A DNA stretch of 5,149 nt from Spirochaetaceae bacterium. Its GTDB lineage: Bacteria; Spirochaetota; Spirochaetia; Treponematales; Breznakiellaceae. Every line of letters starts with the position of its first letter. The first letter of the stretch is position 1. The translations under genes and the position numbers were made by a program. Under the pieces are notes generated by a model, which saw nothing but the letters and a program-made list of their open reading frames with translations, did no database searches and was not told the origin of the DNA. Where the stretch lies: NCBI GenBank assembly GCA_031265635.1, contig JAISCK010000178.1:1-5149 (forward strand). The letters run 5' to 3'. This document shows, piece by piece, positions 1-5,149 of this stretch.

Positions 1-1
1 A

Positions 2-73
2 AGGCGCCGGGCGGAATCGAACCGTCGCATAAAGGTTTTGCAGACCTCTCCCTTACCGCTTGGGTACGGCGCC
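2..73 (-). tRNA. tRNA-Cys (anticodon GCA)
   Basis: Read on the minus strand, this is a complete 72-base tRNA. The seven-base-pair acceptor stem pairs GGCGCCG (67-73) with CGGCGCC (3-9). The T arm carries the GGTTCGATTCC pattern. The anticodon loop has GCA at 39-41, flanked by TCT and AAA, which assigns it to cysteine codons UGC and UGU. The discriminator base at position 2 is U, the known identity base for cysteinyl-tRNA synthetase. The next base is T rather than C, so the CCA end is not encoded and must be added by tRNA nucleotidyltransferase. The gene is transcribed away from the ankyrin gene and out of the window; whether more tRNAs follow cannot be seen. Confidence 0.96.
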
Positions 74-90
74 GTTTTTCTTCAAGATTT

Positions 91-119
91 AAGATACTGA
101 ATTTAAGCGCCTTTGTCCA
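91..119 (-). promoter_or_regulatory. sigma70-type promoter of the tRNA-Cys gene
   Basis: On the minus strand a -35 box TGGACA (114-119; five of six bases match TTGACA) and a -10 box TATCTT (91-96; four of six match TATAAT) are separated by exactly 17 bases. The predicted transcription start lies near position 84, about 10 bases before the mature tRNA 5' end, which suits a short leader removed by RNase P. Position and spacing make this the most convincing promoter in the window. It was read by eye only. Confidence 0.6.
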
Positions 120-170
120 GAGCCCGCTTGCCCGTAAAAACCTGTTTCTGATTGGGCATTGCCGGGGCTC
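120..170. repeat. nested inverted repeat in the divergent control region
   Basis: An outer arm pair GAGCCC (120-125) and GGGCTC (165-170) encloses an inner pair TGCCC (129-133) and GGGCA (154-158), with a central loop of about 20 bases. The outer left arm directly abuts the -35 box of the tRNA promoter, and the right arm ends 33 bases before the ankyrin gene start. No T-run follows on either strand, so it is not an ordinary intrinsic terminator. It could be a regulatory site between the two divergent units, or chance in GC-rich DNA. Confidence 0.3.
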
Positions 171-190
171 AAAAAGGTTCCGGAAAAACC

Positions 191-196
191 GATAAT
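191..196 (+). promoter_or_regulatory. possible -10 box close to the ankyrin gene start
   Basis: GATAAT matches the -10 consensus at five of six positions and ends 7 bases before the ATG at 204, so transcription could begin at or next to the start codon. I see no convincing -35 box at 15 to 18 bases spacing. An eight-base palindrome TTCCGGAA (178-185) lies just upstream. The call depends on one short AT-rich match and is weak. Confidence 0.2.
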
Positions 197-203
197 AAAT
201 GGT

Positions 204-275
204 ATGAAACAGAAAAATTCCCTTAGGTGTTGTCTTTTTGCCGGTTTTATCGTCCTTTTCCTGCTTTCGGGCTGC
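204..275 (+). other. lipoprotein signal peptide and lipidated cysteine of the ankyrin protein
   Basis: These 24 codons encode a basic start, a hydrophobic stretch rich in Leu, Phe, Ile and Val, and the lipobox Leu-Ser-Gly-Cys. The Cys codon is at 273-275. Signal peptidase II would cut before Cys24. Two further cysteines (residues 9 and 10) lie inside the signal peptide and would be removed. Residue +2 is Ala, so by the enterobacterial rule there is no inner-membrane retention signal; whether the protein ends up periplasmic or on the surface cannot be told. Confidence 0.85.
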
Positions 276-2984
276 GCGGGAACCCCTGACGGGAACGATG
301 ATATCTGGGGGCTCCTTGAGCGGGGGGAAACAGACAAGGCAAGGGGTCTTTTCCGCGGTACAGGCGATATACACGCGCGGGACGGCCAGGGGAGGACCAT
401 ACTTCACCGGGCCGCCGAAATGCGGGACAGTGAGCTTGCCGCTTTTTTTATAGCCTTTGGGGCGGAACTTGATCCGGTGGATGACGCGGGGAGAACGCCC
501 CTTGATATTGCCGCTTCCAATCTGGACAGCGCCGTAGGCCGGGTCCTGGCGGCGGCGGGAGCTGATATACACCACAGGGGGCCCGGGGGCTTTAGTCCCG
601 CCGAAAGGGCCATAGAGGGAGAAGAAACAGGGGCTTTTCTTGAAGCCCTCATAACAAACGATTCGCTCAATAAAACCGACGGAAACGGCCATACCATGCT
701 TCATCTCGCGGCGGAGCGGGGTAACAACGCGGCGGTACAGGTCCTCCTTGGCCGGAACGCGGTGATAAACAGGCGGGACAGGGAAGGAAAAACCGCCCTT
801 GATCTTGCCCTGGCCCATACCGGCGCGCCCGGACATTTTTTTACCGCCGAAGGCCTTATACTGGCCGGGGGCTATTCCCAGACAGAGACTTTTGCGTATC
901 TTGCCCCGGCGGTACGAAGTTCAAACTACAATATACGTCTCGCGGACGGGCTTGCGCCTATCCACTTTGCCAGCCGTGAGGGAATGGCCGGCATGGTTGA
1001 GTTCCTCCTGTTAAAATCCTGTGATGTCAACGCGAAGAATGCCGCCGGAATGACGGCCCTCCACGAGGCTGCCCGGAGCGGAAATCTTTCGATTATGCGG
1101 ACGCTCATTGCCAATAAAATTGATGTCAATGCCAGGGACGCCAAGGGCAATACGGCCATGCACATCATCATGCCGGCGGACAGGGAACTTGAGGGGCTCG
1201 CCCTGCTCTTTGAAAACGGCGCCCAGCCCAATTTCCGCGACGATCACGGGGACACGCCGCTCCACATTGCCCTGACGGTAAACATGGACCAGGCGGTGAT
1301 ACTCGCCCTCCTCGAAGGAGGGGCGGGCCTTGACATACGGAATATCGAAGGCAAAACGCCGCTTTATACAGCCCTTGAAAGAAACAGAAACTACGCTGTT
1401 CCTCTCTTTCTTGAACGGGGCGCGGATATTTTCGCCGCCGACAACAGGGGTATAAGCCCCTTTGCCCTGGCTCTGGCCCAAAAGAACGAGAATCTTTTGG
1501 CCATGATCACTCCCGATACGGTGCGGATGAGCGACAGCGGCGGCAATACCCAACTCCACATGGCTGTTCAAAATGACGCCGAACCGCGTATCATTACCAT
1601 GATTCTCGATTACCGGGCACAGATCAACGCCAGAAACCAGGACGGGGATACCAGCCTTCATCTGGCAGTTAGGCGCAATGCCCAGGAAAACGGCAGGATA
1701 CTTCTCGCCAGGGGCGCCGATATTTTCGCCGTAAACGTACAGGGCCAGAGTTCCCTGTACCTGGGACTCGAATCAGGAAAAGCCGTCCGGGACTGGATGC
1801 TTACCCCCCAGGTTATAGCCGCGCGGGACGGCCTCGGCAACAGCGCCCTCCATTATGCCGCGCAGTGGAAACTTGATCCGGTGATTCCGGAACTGGTCCA
1901 GAAAGGAGCGGCCCTTGAAACTCCCAACGCCACAGGAGAAACGCCCCTCTTTATAGCGGTCAAACAAGATTCGCCTTCCACCGTGATGACCCTGCTCTCA
2001 TCGGGCGCGCAGGTAAACGGCAGAGACGCCCTGGGCAACAGCGCCCTGCACGCGGCGGTACGGTGGAACGCCCAGAAAGGAGCCGAAACGCTCATCTATG
2101 CCGGGGCGGACATCAATGCCCATAACCTCATCGGCAAGACCCCCCTTCATGATTCAGTGCGCCTTGGAATGCGGAACATCGAAGAAACCCTGGTCATGCA
2201 CGGATCGAGGCTTGAGGAGCGGGACAATGAGGGGAACACTCCCTTTATGGAAGCGGTAATAGCCGGACTTCCCGGAGCGGTAGAACGTCTCGCGGAACTC
2301 GGCGCCGATCCTTCGGCGCGAAATTCACGGGGCGATACGCCGCTTCATATTGCCGTCGGCATCAACAGGAGCGATGTCGCTACCATGCTTCTCAACTGGG
2401 GCGCGCCAATCCACGCGAAAAATTCATCGGGGACCACCCCCTTTGAAACCGCCCTTGCCACTTCTCCCCAGATGGCGGCCACCCTGCTCACAAAAGAAAG
2501 AATCTCCACAGCCGACGATTCAGGCTATTCTCCCCTTCATATTGCCGTACAGAACGAAGCCCCGCCTGAAATGATCAGGGCCATCATCGCCCAGGGCGCA
2601 AGGGTTTCAACCATTGACGGCCAGGGACAGACGCCCCTGCGGACAGCCATAGACAGGGAATACTGGGAAGCCGCCCGCATACTTTCCGACGCGGGTTCCA
2701 GTATCTTCACCACGGCGGCCGACGGAGAAAGCCCGGCCACAGCGGCGCTTAAAAAAGGAAGCGAGGCTGTCAGGGTGGTATTCTCAGGCAGGGCGGTCGG
2801 CGAGCGGGACAGCGCGGGGAATACCATACTTCATTATGCCGCCCGGACCGGACGCGCCGAACTTATCTCATTGCTTATAGAACTCGGGGCGAGCAAGAAT
2901 CTTAAAAATATGGCCGACGAAAGCCCGGTTGACATAGCCCGGCGCTGGAATCACGCCGAGGCCGCCGCCCTGCTCAGCGGTTAG
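204..2984 (+). CDS. ankyrin-repeat lipoprotein, about 26 repeats
   Basis: Predicted 926-residue envelope lipoprotein built almost entirely of ankyrin repeats. Residues 1-23 form a lipoprotein signal peptide: basic N-terminus (Lys2, Lys4, Arg8), hydrophobic core at about 11-21, and lipobox Leu-Ser-Gly-Cys with lipidated Cys24. Residues 25-35 are a short Gly/Asp-rich tether. About 26 repeats begin at residue 60 with the D/N-x-x-G-x-TPLH-x-A signature; a partial repeat (about 34-59) caps the N-terminus. Ankyrin repeats bind other proteins and have no catalytic role, so the likely job is adhesion, scaffolding or inhibition at the envelope; no partner can be named. The ATG at 204 is preferred to an in-frame TTG at 159 because only it puts the signal peptide at the N-terminus. 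No clear Shine-Dalgarno sequence precedes it. Repeat 5 carries an extra segment of about 21 residues. The gene appears monocistronic, divergent from the tRNA and convergent with the kinase gene. Confidence 0.9.
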   Translation: MKQKNSLRCCLFAGFIVLFLLSGCAGTPDGNDDIWGLLERGETDKARGLFRGTGDIHARDGQGRTILHRAAEMRDSELAAFFIAFGAELDPVDDAGRTPLDIAASNLDSAVGRVLAAAGADIHHRGPGGFSPAERAIEGEETGAFLEALITNDSLNKTDGNGHTMLHLAAERGNNAAVQVLLGRNAVINRRDREGKTALDLALAHTGAPGHFFTAEGLILAGGYSQTETFAYLAPAVRSSNYNIRLADGLAPIHFASREGMAGMVEFLLLKSCDVNAKNAAGMTALHEAARSGNLSIMRTLIANKIDVNARDAKGNTAMHIIMPADRELEGLALLFENGAQPNFRDDHGDTPLHIALTVNMDQAVILALLEGGAGLDIRNIEGKTPLYTALERNRNYAVPLFLERGADIFAADNRGISPFALALAQKNENLLAMITPDTVRMSDSGGNTQLHMAVQNDAEPRIITMILDYRAQINARNQDGDTSLHLAVRRNAQENGRILLARGADIFAVNVQGQSSLYLGLESGKAVRDWMLTPQVIAARDGLGNSALHYAAQWKLDPVIPELVQKGAALETPNATGETPLFIAVKQDSPSTVMTLLSSGAQVNGRDALGNSALHAAVRWNAQKGAETLIYAGADINAHNLIGKTPLHDSVRLGMRNIEETLVMHGSRLEERDNEGNTPFMEAVIAGLPGAVERLAELGADPSARNSRGDTPLHIAVGINRSDVATMLLNWGAPIHAKNSSGTTPFETALATSPQMAATLLTKERISTADDSGYSPLHIAVQNEAPPEMIRAIIAQGARVSTIDGQGQTPLRTAIDREYWEAARILSDAGSSIFTTAADGESPATAALKKGSEAVRVVFSGRAVGERDSAGNTILHYAARTGRAELISLLIELGASKNLKNMADESPVDIARRWNHAEAAALLSG
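381..2981 (+). repeat. ankyrin repeat array (about 26 units)
   Basis: Repeats begin at residues 60, 93, 126, 159, 192, 246, 279, 312, 346, 380, 413, 444, 478, 511, 542, 575, 608, 641, 674, 707, 740, 771, 805, 838, 869 and 902 (ATG at 204 = residue 1). Most are the canonical 33 residues. Exceptions are repeat 5 (54), repeats 8, 9, 12 and 22 (34), and repeats 11, 14, 21 and 24 (31). The short units lose the usual Gly-Ala-Asp turn after the second helix. The least canonical units are 3, 24 and 26. Nucleotide identity between units is low except for short patches, which points to old duplications rather than recent expansion. Confidence 0.85.
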
Positions 2985-3036
2985 GCGCAAAGCACGTTGA
3001 ACGCGAAGCGAAGCGGGCCGCGCCGCGCGGGACGGG
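2985..3036. other. GC-rich convergent intergenic gap with a small hairpin
   Basis: This 52-base gap separates two convergent stop codons. It contains a short tandem GCGAA-GCGAA-GCG (3003-3015) and a perfect five-base-pair hairpin CCGCG-CCG-CGCGG (3018-3030). No T-run follows the hairpin in either direction, so it is not a classical intrinsic terminator, although it might help stop transcripts arriving from both sides. The nine-base sequence GGTTAGGCG occurs at both borders (2979-2987 and 3035-3043), overlapping the stop codon of each gene. Confidence 0.4.
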
Positions 3037-4866
3037 TTAGGCGTCAGGAAAGGGAATCCTCATCCTGAATACCGAACCTTCCCCGGCATGGCTCTCCACT
3101 TCCACCACGCCGCGGTGGAGCAGGGCTATGTGGCGGACTATGGCAAGACCAAGGCCGGTCCCGCCGGGGTCCTGGCTCCGGCTGCGGTCAACCCGGTAGA
3201 AACGTTCAAATATGCGGTCAAGATGTTCCGGGGCAATGCCCTGGCCTTCATCCTTTACCGAAATAACAAGCTCCCCTTCTTTTTGTTCCGCCTCAAGAAG
3301 CACGTTTGACGACGGCGGGGAATACTTTACCGCGTTATCCAGAAGGTTGATCAGGGCCTGTACGATAAGGGCGCCGCTGAGTTTCGCGGAAAGTTCCGGG
3401 GCGCACCGTATACCGATGCTTATCTTTTTTTCTTCGGCCCGGAACCTGACGGAGCCTGACGCTTCCTCAAGGAGCGCTTCTATATCCGTTTCTTCCATGC
3501 CGGGCCGGGAATTTTTTTCGTCTTCGAGACTCACCAGAACCAAAAGATCATTGGTAAGATTTTCCATGTTCCGCGAATTCTTTTCGATTATTTCTATGAC
3601 GTGGCGTATCTGCTCCTTGTTGTCCAGGGGAGAATCAAGAAGGGTTTCGGAAAAGCCCTTGATAACCTGAATGGGGGTACGCAGTTCGTGGGACACGTTA
3701 GCCGCAAAATCCTTGCGCACCTGTTCCAGCTTGTGCAGCCGGGTAATGTCGCCCAGCACCATCACAACGCCGCCCGGCATTGCTTCACCGTTACGGGCTT
3801 CATTCGTTTTAGGACGGTTCAGGGAAGAAGCGAAAACGCGGAAGCGGCGCTGAACAGCGGAGCTGTGGCAGAATACCTCCAGTTCTATGGGGCTGTTCCC
3901 GGCAAGGACGCTTCTTGCCGCTTCTTCCAGTTCTGTTGAACGGGTGGCTTCCAGCAGGGAAAGGCGTCCTGTGTCCGCCTCCTGGCCTATGCCGAAAAGC
4001 GTCCTGGCCTTTTCGTTCACCATGTGGAGCGTGAGCTTTTCATCCATGGCAAAAACCGCTTCCGATATGCCGTTAAGGATGGCCTCAAGGCGCCGGCCCT
4101 CGGACCGGGCAGTCTCTATCCTCGAACTTAATTCCAGAGCCATGGACTTGAGGGCCTTTTCGAGGGTGATGAATTCGCCCGTGCCGGAGATAAGCTGGGG
4201 AGAACTTATTGTTCTATGGAAAACATCCACCGAGGGCGAATGTACCGATTGGGCTATGCGTACAAGGCTGGCAAAGGAACGGGAGAGGGACCGGGAAAAA
4301 ACATACACCGTTCCCAGGGCGACAAGAAAAAAGACAGAACCGGCAAGCAAAAAAGGCAGGGCGGCCCCCGCTATGCGCCGGATAAAGTTCGGCGTTTCCA
4401 CGGACAGGCGGAAAACCCCTATCAGGCGGGACCCTCCCCTTTCGTACACAGGCAGGGCGGCGTAGAGCAGTTCCGTGCCGAGACTTTGGGAACTTCTGCG
4501 GGCCTTTCCCTGCTTTCCCTCAAGGGCGGCCTTTACCTCGCTCCTGTCTCCGTGGTTTGAAAGCGCCCCCTCCGGAAAGCGGGAATCGGAGAGAACCTCG
4601 CCGCCGGTTCCGATGAGGGTGAGCCGGTACGGCGGGGGAAGTTCCCGCATCCATGCCGCAAGGGTTCCGGTTCCCTCAAAAGCGGCGTCTACTTCTTCGC
4701 CGGGAAGGGACCGCAAAACAATCCTGGCCGTATCAAGTATATTTTGGGTATTGATTTCGTAGTACAGGGAATCCATAAAGAGAAGCACGGAAATCATGAA
4801 CAAGAGGGAAAGCCCCAAGGCGCTCAGGGTTAAAACCAGAAGGCTGCGGCGAAAAACGGTCTTCAT
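3037..4866 (-). CDS. PhoR-type membrane sensor histidine kinase
   Basis: Complete 609-residue sensor kinase that should autophosphorylate on His and pass the phosphate to a response regulator. In order: first membrane helix (about 8-30); extracytoplasmic domain of about 130 residues resembling the Cache-like sensor of PhoR kinases (Asn-His-x-Asp-Arg at 104-108, LLYAALPV at 133-140, IGVFRLSVE near 149); second membrane helix (about 166-190); divergent HAMP-like linker (about 190-250); PAS domain (about 257-375); HisKA with phospho-acceptor His393 in SHELRTP; and HATPase_c with N-box Asn507/Asn511, G1 box DEGQGI (539-544), F-box FERFYRVD and G2 box GGTGLGL (568-574). All catalytic motifs look intact. 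The ATG start fits a short basic N-terminus before the first helix. It lies 36 bases after the flotillin gene and is probably co-transcribed with it. No response regulator is in the window, so a phosphate-sensing role is only inferred from family resemblance. Confidence 0.93.
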   Translation of the reverse strand: MKTVFRRSLLVLTLSALGLSLLFMISVLLFMDSLYYEINTQNILDTARIVLRSLPGEEVDAAFEGTGTLAAWMRELPPPYRLTLIGTGGEVLSDSRFPEGALSNHGDRSEVKAALEGKQGKARRSSQSLGTELLYAALPVYERGGSRLIGVFRLSVETPNFIRRIAGAALPFLLAGSVFFLVALGTVYVFSRSLSRSFASLVRIAQSVHSPSVDVFHRTISSPQLISGTGEFITLEKALKSMALELSSRIETARSEGRRLEAILNGISEAVFAMDEKLTLHMVNEKARTLFGIGQEADTGRLSLLEATRSTELEEAARSVLAGNSPIELEVFCHSSAVQRRFRVFASSLNRPKTNEARNGEAMPGGVVMVLGDITRLHKLEQVRKDFAANVSHELRTPIQVIKGFSETLLDSPLDNKEQIRHVIEIIEKNSRNMENLTNDLLVLVSLEDEKNSRPGMEETDIEALLEEASGSVRFRAEEKKISIGIRCAPELSAKLSGALIVQALINLLDNAVKYSPPSSNVLLEAEQKEGELVISVKDEGQGIAPEHLDRIFERFYRVDRSRSQDPGGTGLGLAIVRHIALLHRGVVEVESHAGEGSVFRMRIPFPDA

Positions 4867-4880
4867 TAAAACAGCCCCAT
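4866..4880 (-). other. possible four-codon leader ORF overlapping the kinase start
   Basis: On the minus strand a mini-ORF encoding Met-Gly-Leu-Phe-stop begins at 4880, and its TAA shares one base with the kinase ATG (TAATG). A strong Shine-Dalgarno match lies 4 bases before the leader ATG but 18 bases before the kinase ATG, a distance normally too long for direct initiation. The arrangement suggests the ribosome may load at the leader and restart at the kinase. Chance is a real alternative, because the GGGG at 4875-4878, 8 bases before the kinase ATG, could be a weak direct binding site. Confidence 0.3.
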
Positions 4881-4884
4881 ACGG

Positions 4885-4890
4885 CCTCCC
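4885..4890 (-). promoter_or_regulatory. Shine-Dalgarno sequence GGGAGG
   Basis: GGGAGG on the minus strand is the only strong Shine-Dalgarno match between the flotillin stop and the kinase start. It is spaced for the four-codon leader ORF rather than for the kinase ATG. Confidence 0.4.
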
Positions 4891-4902
4891 AAAGCCCGGC
4901 GG

Positions 4903-5149
4903 CTAGGCTTCTTCGGCTTTGTCTTTTTTGCCGCTGTCCTTTTTCGCCTCCAGAGTGCCGAGGAAGCCGGGCAGATCAAGGCCGGCCTGCTGGGCAATGT
5001 CGTGGAGAGGCGGCAGGGTTTTTACCAGATTGCGCACAAAATTCGCCGTGGAACTGTTGTCCCCGTTAGGGCTGTCCCATACGGTTATCTTGTCAATCTT
5101 GATATTCTTAATCGCCTCGGCCTGCATTTTGACAATCTCCTCAAGTTTT
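4903..5149 (-). CDS. flotillin-family (SPFH) protein, C-terminal part only
   Basis: C-terminal 81 residues of a flotillin-like protein; the gene runs off the right edge, and the reading frame stays open to the last base. Flotillins are membrane-associated scaffold proteins that oligomerise through an SPFH domain and a long coiled coil and help organise membrane microdomains. Visible here are the end of the alpha-helical region (KLEEIVKMQAEAIKN), the family-typical stretch IKIDKITVWDS, then STANFVRNLVKTLPPLHDIA and the conserved-looking end GLDLPGFLG. A charged Lys/Asp/Glu/Ala-rich tail of about 15 residues follows. An internal ATG at 5125-5127 is not the start, since clear family sequence continues upstream of it. 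The stop lies 36 bases before the kinase start on the same strand, suggesting one operon. The SPFH domain is outside the window, so the subfamily cannot be fixed. Confidence 0.85.
   Translation of the reverse strand, partial: KLEEIVKMQAEAIKNIKIDKITVWDSPNGDNSSTANFVRNLVKTLPPLHDIAQQAGLDLPGFLGTLEAKKDSGKKDKAEEA

Noticed and set aside
159..203. TTG at 159 as the start of the ankyrin gene
   Set aside because: It would add 15 residues in front of a clear lipoprotein signal peptide, and no ribosome-binding site precedes it.
1011..1661. Open frame of 216 codons on the minus strand inside the ankyrin gene
   Set aside because: It lies wholly opposite the strongly supported ankyrin repeats, shows no recognisable domain, and is explained by the GC-rich third positions of the plus-strand codons.
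381..2981. CRISPR-like or recently expanded DNA repeat array
   Set aside because: The 33-codon periodicity is at protein level only; identical DNA patches are about 14 bases at most where checked, and there are no spacers.
3018..3030. Hairpin as an intrinsic terminator for the two convergent genes
   Set aside because: The stem has only five base pairs, and no T-run follows on either strand.
3212..4465. Plus-strand open frames opposite the kinase gene
   Set aside because: They overlap a kinase with all catalytic motifs intact, and their translations are Ser/Arg-rich, low-complexity shadows with no family resemblance.
5104..5127. Internal ATG as the start of a small 74-residue gene
   Set aside because: The frame is open to the window edge, and the residues before it continue the flotillin helical region, so this is the C-terminus of a larger gene.

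Overview
The window looks like chromosomal DNA of a fairly GC-rich, Gram-negative-type (diderm) bacterium. My best guess is a spirochaete close to the gut-associated Treponema. This rests on three things: a large lipoprotein made of ankyrin repeats, a tRNA gene without an encoded CCA end, and a flotillin beside a PhoR-type kinase. No phylogenetic test was possible, so the assignment is tentative. I see no mobile element, CRISPR array or integration scar.

Layout. At the left edge is a complete tRNA-Cys(GCA) gene on the minus strand (2-73) with a good sigma70-type promoter just upstream (91-119). The gap of about 130 bases that follows is a divergent control region with a nested inverted repeat (120-170). 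Next comes one long plus-strand gene (204-2984) for a 926-residue lipoprotein: a lipobox signal peptide followed by about 26 ankyrin repeats that fill the rest of the chain. It converges, across a 52-base GC-rich gap, on a minus-strand pair: a flotillin-family (SPFH) protein of which only the C-terminus lies in the window (4903-5149), and then a PhoR-type membrane histidine kinase (3037-4866). The kinase is the last gene of that group. No response regulator lies in the window.

How the parts may work together. The flotillin and kinase genes lie on the same strand 36 bases apart and are probably co-transcribed, which fits a membrane-microdomain scaffold made together with a membrane sensor. The ankyrin lipoprotein is a separate transcription unit, and its role is probably protein binding at the envelope. 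The most unusual structural signal is a higher-order period in the ankyrin array: a 98-residue module of three repeats of 34, 33 and 31 residues, with shortened 31-residue repeats recurring at regular places. A second item worth checking is a four-codon leader ORF with its own Shine-Dalgarno sequence, whose stop overlaps the kinase start codon. I found nothing that clearly amounts to an undescribed system.
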